Notes: generated from the sequence alone by a model not told the origin. A stretch of DNA of 21,442 nucleotides from an uncultured Riemerella sp. (GCA_938037185.1 CALHQK010000154.1:1-21442); one strand, 5' to 3'; positions 7,453 to 14,465 are shown, numbered from the stretch's first letter. Program-made: numbers and translations.

Positions 7453-8109
7453 ATGAAAAAACATATCATTCGGATTGTGTTTATGGCTTCAATCCTCTAT
7501 TTTTCAGTTTCTTGCAAAAAAGAAACAGTGGAAAACAATCAGCCTAAACAGACTGAACAAATTTCTGATGCGACTATCTATAATTTAGATAAAGAGCAAT
7601 CCAACATAAACTGGAGAGGCTACAAAATATTCAAATCACAGAATACCAGCCACTTCGGGACAATGAACTTTTCGGAAGGAGAAATCGGCGTAAAAAATGG
7701 AGCGATTGTTTCTGGAAAATTTGTCGCTGATACCAAGTCTTTGACAAACATAGACTTAGCTGATGACAAAGAAGCTTCTGAAAAGCTAAACCAGCATCTA
7801 AAAAGTGTAGATTTTTTCAATGTGGAAAAATATCCCACAGCTATTTTTGAACTTACAAAAGTAACTCCCACAGAACAAGGAGATTACAACAGCACATTAG
7901 AGGGAAATCTCACCATAAAAGACCAGACAAAATTGGTAAGTTTTAATGCCAATGTAAAGGTAACGGATGAGCAGATAACGATTTCTACCGAGCCGACAGA
8001 CATTAACCGGCAGGATTTTAATGTAAACTTCCAATCTCCCGTAGAAAACGGCATCCTAAAAAACGAAATGACTTTGCAAATTTCTGTAAAAGCAAATGTG
8101 AAGAAATAG
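7453..8109 (+). CDS. YceI-family lipoprotein
   Basis: A 218-residue protein with a lipoprotein-type signal (MKKHIIRIVFMASILYFSVS, then C21, followed by KKE). The lipobox is loose (S-V-S-C), which is tolerated in Bacteroidota. From about residue 40 the YceI lipocalin-like beta-barrel domain is recognisable: SNINWRGYKIFKS, an HFGTMNFSEGEI segment, the KSVDFFNVEKYPTAIFELTKV signature and a C-terminal LQISVKANV strand. YceI domains bind isoprenoid or other amphipathic lipids in a barrel. A periplasmic or outer-membrane-anchored lipid-binding role is inferred, and the ligand is unknown. It follows the PhnA-like gene by one base and ends 21 bp before the pheS promoter. Confidence 0.92.
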   Translation: MKKHIIRIVFMASILYFSVSCKKETVENNQPKQTEQISDATIYNLDKEQSNINWRGYKIFKSQNTSHFGTMNFSEGEIGVKNGAIVSGKFVADTKSLTNIDLADDKEASEKLNQHLKSVDFFNVEKYPTAIFELTKVTPTEQGDYNSTLEGNLTIKDQTKLVSFNANVKVTDEQITISTEPTDINRQDFNVNFQSPVENGILKNEMTLQISVKANVKK

Positions 8110-8130
8110 TTTAAAATACTTTATTTTTCG

Positions 8131-8138
8131 TATTTTTG
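8131..8138 (+). promoter_or_regulatory. Promoter -7 element for pheS
   Basis: TATTTTTG followed by CA lies 22 nt before the pheS ATG at 8161. It sits in the 51-bp gap after the YceI gene, so pheS need not depend on readthrough. Confidence 0.5.
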
Positions 8139-8160
8139 CAGAATTAATAACATTTTAGAA

Positions 8161-9171
8161 ATGCTTAATAAAATTGATGAACTTTTAAATGAAGTCAACC
8201 AGTTTCATTCCGTTGTAAAGGATGAAATTGAACAATTCAGAATAAAATATAATGGTAAAAAGGGTATTTTGAATGATTTGTTTGAACAATTCAAGTCCGT
8301 TCCAAATGACCAAAAAAAGGAATATGGACAGAAAATCAATATCTTAAAACAAAATATCATTGCTAAATTAGAGGAATTAAAGGACAGCTCTTCTAAAGAG
8401 ACTGTAGCTGAAAAAGAGGATTTGACAAGACCCGCTTTTCCTTTGGAACTTGGGGCAAGACATCCTATTAGTTTAGTTAAAAACCAAATTATTGATATCT
8501 TTAAGTCGATCGGATTTGCTGTTTCAGATGGGCCAGAGATAGAAGATGACTGGCATAACTTCACCGCGCTAAACTTACCTGAATATCACCCAGCAAGAGA
8601 TATGCAGGATACTTTCTTCATTGAGACAAATCCTGATGTTCTGCTAAGAACTCACACTTCTTCTGTGCAAATCAGATACATGGAGAAAAACGAACCGCCT
8701 ATCCGTATCCTTTCCCCTGGGCGAGTTTTCAGAAATGAGGCTGTTTCATCTCGTTCTCATTGTATTTTCCACCAGATAGAGGGACTTTATATCGATGAAA
8801 ATGTGAGTTTTGCGGATTTGAAACAAACCATTCAGTTTTTCACTACAGAACTTTTCGGAAAGTCAAAAATCAGAATGCGTCCTTCTTATTTCCCTTTCAC
8901 AGAGCCAAGTGCAGAGGTGGATGTATACTGGGGACTCAATTCCGAAACGGATTACAGAATCACAAAAGGAACAGGATGGCTGGAAATCATGGGCTGTGGT
9001 ATGGTAGACCCTGCCGTTCTTAAAAATGTGAACATAGACCCTGATAAATACAGCGGATATGCTTTTGGTATGGGAATAGAGCGAATCGTGATGCTTCTTT
9101 ACCAAATGTCGGATATTCGTATGTTCTTTGAGAATGATATCAGAACTTTGGAACAATTTAAATCTTTATAA
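8161..9171 (+). CDS. pheS: Phenylalanine--tRNA ligase alpha subunit
   Basis: This is the catalytic alpha chain of the cytoplasmic (alpha-beta)2 class II phenylalanyl-tRNA synthetase. The 336-residue length fits the family (about 330-345). An N-terminal helical arm (1-85) precedes the catalytic core. Recognisable elements are ARHPISLVKNQI (motif 1 region), LLRTHTSSVQIRYM, GRVFRNEAVSSRSHCIFHQIEG (motif 2) and FPFTEPSAEVDVYWG. Motif 3 follows as GMGIERIVMLLYQMSDIRMFF. pheT is not adjacent, so the beta subunit must be encoded elsewhere, a common arrangement in Bacteroidota. The gene has its own TATTTTTG element and ends at a strong bidirectional terminator shared with the convergent deoC. Confidence 0.98.
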   Translation: MLNKIDELLNEVNQFHSVVKDEIEQFRIKYNGKKGILNDLFEQFKSVPNDQKKEYGQKINILKQNIIAKLEELKDSSSKETVAEKEDLTRPAFPLELGARHPISLVKNQIIDIFKSIGFAVSDGPEIEDDWHNFTALNLPEYHPARDMQDTFFIETNPDVLLRTHTSSVQIRYMEKNEPPIRILSPGRVFRNEAVSSRSHCIFHQIEGLYIDENVSFADLKQTIQFFTTELFGKSKIRMRPSYFPFTEPSAEVDVYWGLNSETDYRITKGTGWLEIMGCGMVDPAVLKNVNIDPDKYSGYAFGMGIERIVMLLYQMSDIRMFFENDIRTLEQFKSL

Positions 9172-9177
9172 AAAAAG

Positions 9178-9202
9178 AAAGTCAGGACAAAATCCTGACT
9201 TT
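9178..9202. terminator. Bidirectional terminator between pheS and deoC
   Basis: A perfect 10-bp inverted repeat (aaagtcagga / tcctgacttt) has a 5-nt loop and T-rich tracts on both sides. It starts 6 bp after the pheS stop and ends 7 bp before the deoC stop, so it can serve both convergent genes. Confidence 0.9.
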
Positions 9203-9209
9203 TTATTTT

Positions 9210-9953
9210 TTAGTATCTAGAGCTGCTCTGCTCCTTTCCTATCAATGCCAATGCGGAGGATGTTCCTATTCGTTTCACTCCCATTTTTATCATTTCTTCG
9301 GCTTCTTCTTTGGTTCTGATTCCACCTGCTGCTTTTACCGGCAGCACATCTGCATTGTCCAGCATGATTTTTATGCCTTCTTTAGTCGCTCCATTTGGTT
9401 TTCCATCTTGAGTTTCATAAAATCCAGTAGAAGATTTGATGAAAATATTAGAAAGCTGTTCCTTCGTAAAGCTGATAGTCGCCCATTTTACGATGTTTTT
9501 AGTAATAGAAGCTATCTGCTCATCGGTCAAAGCCGCTATTTCTATAATCCATTTTGCTACCTTGTTATTTTTCATACAAAGCTCTGTGCATCGTAGAAAC
9601 TCAAATTTAAGCGCTTCAAGACTTCCCTTTTTAAAGGCTTCATAGTTGATTACAAAATCCAGCTCATCTGCTCCATCATCTATCGCCTGCTGTGCTTCTT
9701 TCAGTTTTTCATAAACAGGCGCTGTTCCCTCGTGAAAACCTATTACTGTTCCCACTTTCACAGCAGAATTTTTCTCGCTCAAAAACTGCTTAATCTGTTT
9801 CACATACTGCGGGCGAATCATCACCGCAAACAGCCCATTATCCGCAGCTTCCTGAGCCAAATCATATACCTTTTTCAATGTCTCTTCCTCAGAAAGTCCT
9901 GACTGAGCAGGAGTTTTGAGGTAAGTCGAATCTAAATAATTTCTTGTTTCCAT
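9210..9953 (-). CDS. deoC: Deoxyribose-phosphate aldolase
   Basis: It cleaves 2-deoxyribose 5-phosphate to glyceraldehyde 3-phosphate and acetaldehyde in deoxynucleoside catabolism. The 247-residue protein is a class I (Schiff-base) TIM-barrel aldolase. K173 in FIKSSTGF is the expected Schiff-base lysine, K207 in VKAAGGIRT is the second active-site lysine, and D99 in ADELDFVINY is the acid/base residue. The longest frame adds 31 codons back to 10046, but those are unlike the family. The ATG at 9953 gives METRNYLDSTYLK, a normal N-terminus. A TACTTTTG promoter element ends only 5 nt before this ATG, which implies a leaderless or nearly leaderless mRNA. No other deo genes are adjacent. Confidence 0.96.
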   Translation of the reverse strand: METRNYLDSTYLKTPAQSGLSEEETLKKVYDLAQEAADNGLFAVMIRPQYVKQIKQFLSEKNSAVKVGTVIGFHEGTAPVYEKLKEAQQAIDDGADELDFVINYEAFKKGSLEALKFEFLRCTELCMKNNKVAKWIIEIAALTDEQIASITKNIVKWATISFTKEQLSNIFIKSSTGFYETQDGKPNGATKEGIKIMLDNADVLPVKAAGGIRTKEEAEEMIKMGVKRIGTSSALALIGKEQSSSRY

Positions 9954-9958
9954 GCCCC

Positions 9959-9966
9959 CAAAAGTA
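9959..9966 (-). promoter_or_regulatory. Promoter -7 element for deoC (near-zero leader)
   Basis: TACTTTTG on the minus strand matches TAnnTTTG. Only five bases (GGGGC) separate it from the ATG at 9953, against 18-28 nt for most other genes here. Transcription would start at or within a base or two of the ATG. Confidence 0.42.
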
Positions 9967-10150
9967 ATATTTTTATTTGAATTTTCTCTCCTAAAATAGA
10001 TGAGATTGGTCATAAATAAACATTTGTTTTCCATTAAAGAAACCAAATCTACAAATTACGGACTTGCTGCTTCTCGGAGCCTCATTTTTATTTATTTTCA
10101 AGAGATTTTAATATTTTCATTTAAAACCCCAGTCGTGTTAAAAATTTAAT

Positions 10151-10158
10151 TATTTTTG
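10151..10158 (+). promoter_or_regulatory. Promoter -7 element for the Fur-family gene (near-zero leader)
   Basis: TATTTTTG is followed by only five bases (TAGCT) before the ATG at 10164, the same unusual spacing as divergent deoC. There is no alternative downstream start in the first 50 codons, so either the mRNA is leaderless or the true promoter lies further upstream. Confidence 0.42.
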
Positions 10159-10163
10159 TAGCT

Positions 10164-10646
10164 ATGGAAAACAAAATAAAAAAGAAAAACATAGAAGTTG
10201 TAAAGAAAGTTCTGCACAAATACCTTAAAAGTAAAGGCCTACGGAATACACCCGAAAGATATACTATTTTGGAAGAAATCTATAATTACGACAAGCATTT
10301 CAATGTAGATGACCTTTACCTGAAAATGATGAAGCGAAAATACCACATCAGCAAAGCGACTATTTACAATACGATAGATGTCCTCTTGGATGCGCAGCTC
10401 ATCCGAAAACACCAGTTCGGAGAAGGCTCTACTTATGAGAAATCTTATTTTGATAAACAGCATGACCATTTAGTCCTCTACAAAGAGGGCACAGAAAAAG
10501 AAATTGCGGAGATTATAGAATTCTGTGACCCGAGAATTCAGGTTATCAAAGAGTCCATAGAAGAGGCTTTCGGGGTAATGATAGACAGCCACACCTTGTA
10601 TTTCTACGGACGAAAAAAGGAAAACGCTCCGCTTTCTTCAAACTAA
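10164..10646 (+). CDS. Fur-family transcriptional regulator (CxxC-less type)
   Basis: A 160-residue metal-responsive repressor of the Fur superfamily. The N-terminal winged helix covers about residues 15-85 (LRNTPERYTILEEIY, KYHISKATIYNTIDVLLDAQLIRKHQFGEG). The dimerisation domain begins near SYFDKQHDHLVLYKEG and includes EFCDPRIQ and SHTLYFYGRKK. Candidate metal ligands are H45, H83, H100 and H102 with nearby acidic residues. The only cysteine is C121, so the paired CxxC structural zinc site of classical Fur is absent. As far as I recall this is usual for the flavobacterial branch. The OstA-like gene starts 10 bp after its stop, so the two are probably cotranscribed. Whether it senses iron, zinc or peroxide cannot be told from the sequence. 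Confidence 0.93.
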   Translation: MENKIKKKNIEVVKKVLHKYLKSKGLRNTPERYTILEEIYNYDKHFNVDDLYLKMMKRKYHISKATIYNTIDVLLDAQLIRKHQFGEGSTYEKSYFDKQHDHLVLYKEGTEKEIAEIIEFCDPRIQVIKESIEEAFGVMIDSHTLYFYGRKKENAPLSSN

Positions 10647-10656
10647 ATCTACCTCT

Positions 10657-12393
10657 ATGAAAAAGATTCTTTTTTTCACTTTCCTCTGTTTTTCTTCAGC
10701 GGCAATGATGGCTCAGGTTGGCTCTGTTAATTCAAAATTAACAAAAGATGACTATTTCCAAGAAAAACAACCCAAGCAAGAAGAACCGGTTAAGATAAAA
10801 ATCATGCATGCCGACCTTACCCAGAAAAAGGCAGATTTGTTCAACGGGAACACTTTCATGTCCGGAAATGTCCAGCTGGAACATAAAGGCTCTATCCTAA
10901 AAGCCGATACTGTAATCTTCTACTCCGAAGAAAACTTTGCAAAAGCCATAGGAAATACCGAGCTGCTTACCAACGACGGCAATAAAATAACCGCAGGAGA
11001 AATAGAATACGACGGCAACAGCCAAAGAGGCATCGCAAGGAAAAATGTAATCCTCACAGACCCTAACCAAACCATAAAAACCGATATCCTCTACTACGAC
11101 CGCATTCCCAATACGGCTTATTTCAACACGGGGGGAACTATATACAGCAACAACGGCACGATTTGGACGAAAACGGCAACTTACAACATCAACACCAAAA
11201 TAGTAGATGTCACCGGAAATGTAAATATAGACAACGGACTATACCGCGTAGAAGGCACCAAAATCCTGCAAAACCAAAAGAACAATACCGCAGATTTCCT
11301 CGGCCCTACTACCATTTACAACAAAAGAAAACCCTCCAACTATGTCTACACCGAGAAAGGACAATACAAGATGAACTCCAAGGAGGTCTATCTCAACAAG
11401 AATTCCAGAATTCACTACAACGGCAAGATACTCACCGGAAACACCATGTATTACAACCAAAACACAGGCTTCGGAAAAGCCAAAGGCAATGTAACACTGG
11501 ATGACCCGCGCGAAAGCAGGTTCATAAAAGGAGGATATGGAGAAATATACGAACTTAAAGATTCCGCGATGATTACCGAAAAACCCTACGCCGTGAAAAT
11601 CTTTAAGAACGACTCCATCTACTTCTCCGCCGAGAGGATTCTCGCCTACCAAAAACCAGACAGCCTGAACATCAAGAAAAGTTTCCTCAGAGCCTTTCAT
11701 AAAGCCAGAATGTTCAAGTCTAATGCTCAGGCAAGAGCCGATTCGCTCAGTTTCAACGAGACCGATGGCGAACTCCACCTCATCCGAAAACCCATCCTAT
11801 GGACAGGCGAAAGACAGGTGACAGGAGACATCATCAAGGCATATTTTAACACTAAAAACGAAAATCTGGACTCGCTGAAAGTCATCGGAAATGCCTTAGC
11901 CATCAGTAAAGTAGATTCCATCAGCCTAAAAGATGAGTTCAACCAAGTAAAGGGAAAATACATGACGGTTTACTTCAAAGAAAATGAAATTCGTTTAGCA
12001 AAAGTAACCGAAAATACACAGGCCATCACCTATGCCGAAAACGAAAACTCCCAAACAAAAAAAATGGACAGAATAGGCATCGCCCTCTCTTCCTGCGGCG
12101 AGATAGAAGCCCTTTTTGAGGAAAGGAAAGTCCACATCATCGCTTGTAACATCGGTGCCAATACAGACATCTACCCCATGAGCCAGATAGCGCCGGAGAA
12201 AAGGAAATTCCCCGATTTCAACTGGAATACCAAAGACCGGCTGCGCAAATGGCGGGACATCTTCCTTGATTCTCCAGAAAACGAAGAAATCCGATATGAA
12301 GCAGATACCCTGCTCTTTGACCAAGCCGAAGCCCAACGAAAAAAAGAGGAAGAAAAACAAAATACCAACAAAGCCAAAAGGATAAAGAAATAG
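10657..12393 (+). CDS. OstA/LptA-like LPS-transport protein
   Basis: A 578-residue exported protein with a signal peptide (MKKILFFTFLCFSSAAMMAQ). Repeated OstA/LptA beta-jellyroll segments follow: MHADLTQKKADLFNGNTFMSG, VQLEHKGSILKADTVIFY, DNGNKITAGEIEYDG-like stretches, and further copies to about residue 480 with YxVEGTKIL and KGKYMTVYF. The C-terminus is a charged helix (about 550-578, AQRKKEEEKQNTNKAKRIKK). It is three times the length of E. coli LptA (185 aa), as expected for the Bacteroidota OstA-like family. By homology it would form part of the periplasmic bridge carrying LPS to the outer membrane. Third codon positions are noticeably richer in C, and sections such as 11761-11820 are GC-rich for this genome. 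It follows the Fur-family gene by 10 bp. Beyond its stop lies only the repeat array. Confidence 0.92.
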   Translation: MKKILFFTFLCFSSAAMMAQVGSVNSKLTKDDYFQEKQPKQEEPVKIKIMHADLTQKKADLFNGNTFMSGNVQLEHKGSILKADTVIFYSEENFAKAIGNTELLTNDGNKITAGEIEYDGNSQRGIARKNVILTDPNQTIKTDILYYDRIPNTAYFNTGGTIYSNNGTIWTKTATYNINTKIVDVTGNVNIDNGLYRVEGTKILQNQKNNTADFLGPTTIYNKRKPSNYVYTEKGQYKMNSKEVYLNKNSRIHYNGKILTGNTMYYNQNTGFGKAKGNVTLDDPRESRFIKGGYGEIYELKDSAMITEKPYAVKIFKNDSIYFSAERILAYQKPDSLNIKKSFLRAFHKARMFKSNAQARADSLSFNETDGELHLIRKPILWTGERQVTGDIIKAYFNTKNENLDSLKVIGNALAISKVDSISLKDEFNQVKGKYMTVYFKENEIRLAKVTENTQAITYAENENSQTKKMDRIGIALSSCGEIEALFEERKVHIIACNIGANTDIYPMSQIAPEKRKFPDFNWNTKDRLRKWRDIFLDSPENEEIRYEADTLLFDQAEAQRKKEEEKQNTNKAKRIKK

Positions 12394-12433
12394 CTCCGCT
12401 CTCTGAACGCTCTTCCGCCTTTTTATCTTTATT

Positions 12434-12562
12434 AACCAGTTCCAAAGCGGGAGCAGACACCTATGAAGGTGGTCACGATAGGTTCCGAGGTGGTCACAGA
12501 CACCTATGAAGGTGGTCGCGATAGGTTCCAAGGTGGTCACAGACACCTACAAAGGTGGTCAT
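12434..12562 (+). repeat. Three direct repeats of a 43-bp composite unit
   Basis: Copies lie at 12434-12476 (diverged at its left end), 12477-12519 and 12520-12562. Each has a 21-bp half starting with a gataggttcc-type block (aaccagttcc in the first copy) and a 22-bp half beginning agacaccta and ending aaggtggtc plus two bases. The 22-bp half contains a short inverted repeat (cacct-atga-aggtg). Copies 2 and 3 are nearly identical. Because 43 is not a multiple of 3 no reading frame persists, which argues against coding. The stretch begins 40 bp after the OstA-like stop; I see nothing recognisable in those 40 bp. Confidence 0.9.
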
Positions 12563-12730
12563 GATAGGTTCCGAAGTGGGTGCGATAGGTTCTGAAGCGG
12601 TCACGATAGGTTCAGAAGCGGGCGCGATAGGTTCCGAAGCGGTCACGATAGGTTCAGAAGCAGGCGCGACAGGTTCCGAAACGGGCGCGATAGGTTCAGA
12701 AGTGGGTGCGATAGGTTTAGAACCTATCGC
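12563..12730 (+). repeat. Eight tandem copies of a 21-bp unit
   Basis: Units start at 12563, 12584, 12605, 12626, 12647, 12668, 12689 and 12710. Each begins with gataggtt (one copy gacaggtt) and continues with a ccgaag/cagaag core and a ggtcac, ggcgc or gggtgc end. In the middle, two unit variants alternate, giving a 42-bp super-period. The array is much richer in G and C than the surrounding AT-rich DNA. Since 21 is seven codons, the frame reads IGSExxA heptads on plus and a PI(A/V)xxSE heptad on minus. I regard this as a by-product of the period rather than a gene. Confidence 0.92.
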
Positions 12731-12731
12731 A
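12707..12731. repeat. Perfect 11-bp inverted repeat closing the array
   Basis: The last 21-bp unit is changed so that it pairs with itself: tgcgataggtt, a 3-nt spacer (tag), then aacctatcgca. The arms are perfect complements. No T-run follows on either strand, so it is not a classical Rho-independent terminator, though it could still block or stabilise the OstA-like 3' end. Confidence 0.75.
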
Positions 12732-12786
12732 AATGTCTATGAATAGGGGAAAAATTGTTTTTTACACTGTTTTGATTTTAACCCAA

Positions 12787-12810
12787 AAATATTTATCAGA
12801 TAAGATATTT
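12787..12810 (-). terminator. Weak AT-rich hairpin after coaBC
   Basis: On the minus strand an AT-rich stem (aaatatcttatc paired with gataaatattt, one bulge) starts 8 bp after the coaBC stop and is followed by several T. It could end coaBC transcription, but the stem is weak. The remaining bases 12732-12786 show nothing I recognise. Confidence 0.3.
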
Positions 12811-12817
12811 AAAGAAA

Positions 12818-14020
12818 CTACTCTATTCTGCTTTCTATAAAATCTAAAATATCTCTGGCTACCTGTTCTTTGGTTTTCAGAGGATATTCTTTCTCTATTT
12901 CAGGGGTAAATATTTTTATTTTATTGGTATCTTTCTGAAATCCTGCTCCGCTGTCTTTTAGGGAGTTCAGCACTATCATATCCAAGTGCTTACGCTCTAA
13001 TTTCTGTCTGGCATTCGCTTCTTCATTCTGCGTTTCCAAAGCAAATCCCACCAAAAACTGTTTTTGTTTCTGCTTTCCCATGGCCTTTAATATATCAGGA
13101 TTTTTCACTAATGTGATGGTCATTTCTTCTTCATTTTTTTTTATTTTTTCTGGGGCAACTTCCTTAGGGGCATAGTCTGCCACAGCAGCACTCATGATGG
13201 CAATATCTGCCTTTCCATAATGCTGAAAAACTTCCTGATACATTTCTTTAGCAGAGCTTACTCTTTTTAGGTGAATCCCTTCACTAGCATTAAGCGATGA
13301 AGGGCCGGAGATTAAAATGACCTCCGCACCTCTTTTTTTAGCTTCCTCCGCAAGAGCAAAGCCCATCTTCCCCGAAGAATGATTTCCTATAAACCGAACA
13401 GGGTCTATGGCCTCGTATGTAGGCCCTGCAGTTACTAAAACCGTTTTCCCTGTCAGGCTTTTTTTAGTTTCTTTTTGTGCTAAAAACTCAGCAATAGTAT
13501 TGTATATGGTTTCCACCTCGGCCAATCTTCCTTCGCCATGAAGACCGCTCGCCAGCTCTCCCGTTTCTGCGGGGATTATGAAATGTCCGTAAGCTTTCGC
13601 CAAATCCAGATTCCTCTTCGTGGAAGGGTGGGCATACATATCCAAATCCATTGCAGGAGCGATGAAAACAGGGCATTTTGCAGAAAGATAGGTTGCCACC
13701 ACCAAATTATCACATATTCCATTAACCATCTTTGACAAAGTATTTGCTGTGCAAGGGGCAACAAGCATTACATCTGCCCAAAGCCCAAGTTCTACATGGC
13801 TATTCCACTGCCCATTTTCTCCATAAAAATCAGAATATACAGGTTTCTTGGATAAAGTAGAAAGCGTAAGCGGCGTAACAAAATTCTTAGCAGATGGAGT
13901 TAAAATAACCTGAACTTCAGCGCCTTGTTTTATAAATTCTCTCACGAGGTTATTCATTTTATAGGCTGCTATCCCGCCTGAAATGGCTAAAAGTATTTTC
14001 TTGCCTTGTAGGGGTTTCAT
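12818..14020 (-). CDS. coaBC: Bifunctional phosphopantothenoylcysteine decarboxylase / phosphopantothenate--cysteine ligase
   Basis: It performs two steps of coenzyme A synthesis: ligation of 4'-phosphopantothenate to cysteine and decarboxylation to 4'-phosphopantetheine. The 400-residue protein has the N-terminal FMN flavoprotein CoaC domain (residues 1-185, ISGGIAAYK, catalytic H75 in NSHVELG, APAMDLDMY). The C-terminal CoaB domain (190-400) has TAGPTYEAIDPVRF, N213 in IGNHSSGKMG, AAVADY and the K292/K294 region. The substrate-lid segment reads GELASGLHGEGR, with Ser where E. coli Dfp has Cys158. I believe this is common in Bacteroidota but cannot check it. A longer frame begins with TTG 14026; ATG 14020 lies 19 nt after a TAAATTTG element and is preferred. 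Confidence 0.97.
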   Translation of the reverse strand: MKPLQGKKILLAISGGIAAYKMNNLVREFIKQGAEVQVILTPSAKNFVTPLTLSTLSKKPVYSDFYGENGQWNSHVELGLWADVMLVAPCTANTLSKMVNGICDNLVVATYLSAKCPVFIAPAMDLDMYAHPSTKRNLDLAKAYGHFIIPAETGELASGLHGEGRLAEVETIYNTIAEFLAQKETKKSLTGKTVLVTAGPTYEAIDPVRFIGNHSSGKMGFALAEEAKKRGAEVILISGPSSLNASEGIHLKRVSSAKEMYQEVFQHYGKADIAIMSAAVADYAPKEVAPEKIKKNEEEMTITLVKNPDILKAMGKQKQKQFLVGFALETQNEEANARQKLERKHLDMIVLNSLKDSGAGFQKDTNKIKIFTPEIEKEYPLKTKEQVARDILDFIESRIE

Positions 14021-14039
14021 AATCAAAATATTTTGAATG

Positions 14040-14047
14040 CAAATTTA
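14040..14047 (-). promoter_or_regulatory. Promoter -7 element for coaBC
   Basis: TAAATTTG followed by CA on the minus strand lies 19 nt before the coaBC ATG at 14020. A terminator for rpoZ lies just upstream, so coaBC needs its own promoter. Confidence 0.52.
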
Positions 14048-14072
14048 GTTAAATAAATACTTTAAAAATAAA

Positions 14073-14102
14073 AAAGCTGCAATTGTTAATAATTACAGCT
14101 TT
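14073..14102 (-). terminator. Rho-independent terminator of rpoZ
   Basis: On the minus strand aaagctg and cagcttt form a 7-bp stem, continued past one mismatch by aatt/aatt around a 6-nt loop. A T-rich tract (TTTTTTATTTTT) follows. It lies 43 bp after the rpoZ stop and separates rpoZ from coaBC. Confidence 0.8.
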
Positions 14103-14144
14103 CCAATCAATACTCTAAAAAATAATATTACTATTTAACCTTTA

Positions 14145-14465
14145 TTATTTTTCTACTTTTCTGAAATAGATGTCTCCATCCAGCCACTCTCTGATAGCGA
14201 TAGAAGTCGCCTTAGGAAATCTCTCATAATATTTAGAAATTTCTATCTGTTCTCTGTTTTCAAAAACCTCTTCTAATGTGGCATTATTCGTAGCAAATTC
14301 GTCCAATTTATTGTGGAGTTCCGTTCTAATCTCCATATCAATTTGCTCAGCTCTTTTTCCCATAATTACGATAGCTTCGTAGATGCTTCCTACTTTTTCT
14401 TCTATCTTGTTTCTGTCGTAAGTTATAGTATTTACTTCTCCTTTTATATCATTTATATTTCTCAT
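14145..14465 (-). CDS. rpoZ: DNA-directed RNA polymerase omega subunit (Bacteroidota type)
   Basis: This is a small subunit that assists folding and assembly of beta-prime into RNA polymerase. The 106-residue protein contains NTITYDRNKIEEKVGSIYEAIVIMGKRAEQI, the Rpb6/omega helix with the SxYEAxxxxxKRA core. The phylum-specific segment ENREQIEISKYYERFPKATSIAIREWL follows. It is longer than E. coli omega (91 aa), as usual in this phylum. The longest frame begins at 14489, but that codon sits inside a TAAATTTG promoter element (14494-14487). The ATG at 14465 gives the typical MRNINDIK start. It lies 54 bp downstream of bamD, has its own promoter and ends at a clear terminator. Confidence 0.93.
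   Translation of the reverse strand: MRNINDIKGEVNTITYDRNKIEEKVGSIYEAIVIMGKRAEQIDMEIRTELHNKLDEFATNNATLEEVFENREQIEISKYYERFPKATSIAIREWLDGDIYFRKVEK

Noticed and set aside
9954..10046. A 31-residue N-terminal extension of deoC
   Set aside because: It is unlike DeoC N-termini, and the TACTTTTG promoter element lies within it.
11239..11778. A 179-aa minus-strand frame
   Set aside because: It is a shadow of the OstA-like gene caused by its C-rich codon use. The plus-strand protein has signal peptide and domain support.
11995..12546. A 183-aa minus-strand frame running through the repeat array into the OstA-like gene
   Set aside because: It is antisense to a well-supported gene, has no family resemblance, and starts in the repeats.
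12434..12731. CRISPR array
   Set aside because: The units are directly tandem without unique spacers and no cas genes are nearby.
12555..12746. A 63-aa plus-strand frame of IGSExxA heptads
   Set aside because: It starts with GTG inside a repeat, has no promoter-like motif, and exists because the 21-bp period preserves frames on both strands. The 43-bp units break the frame.
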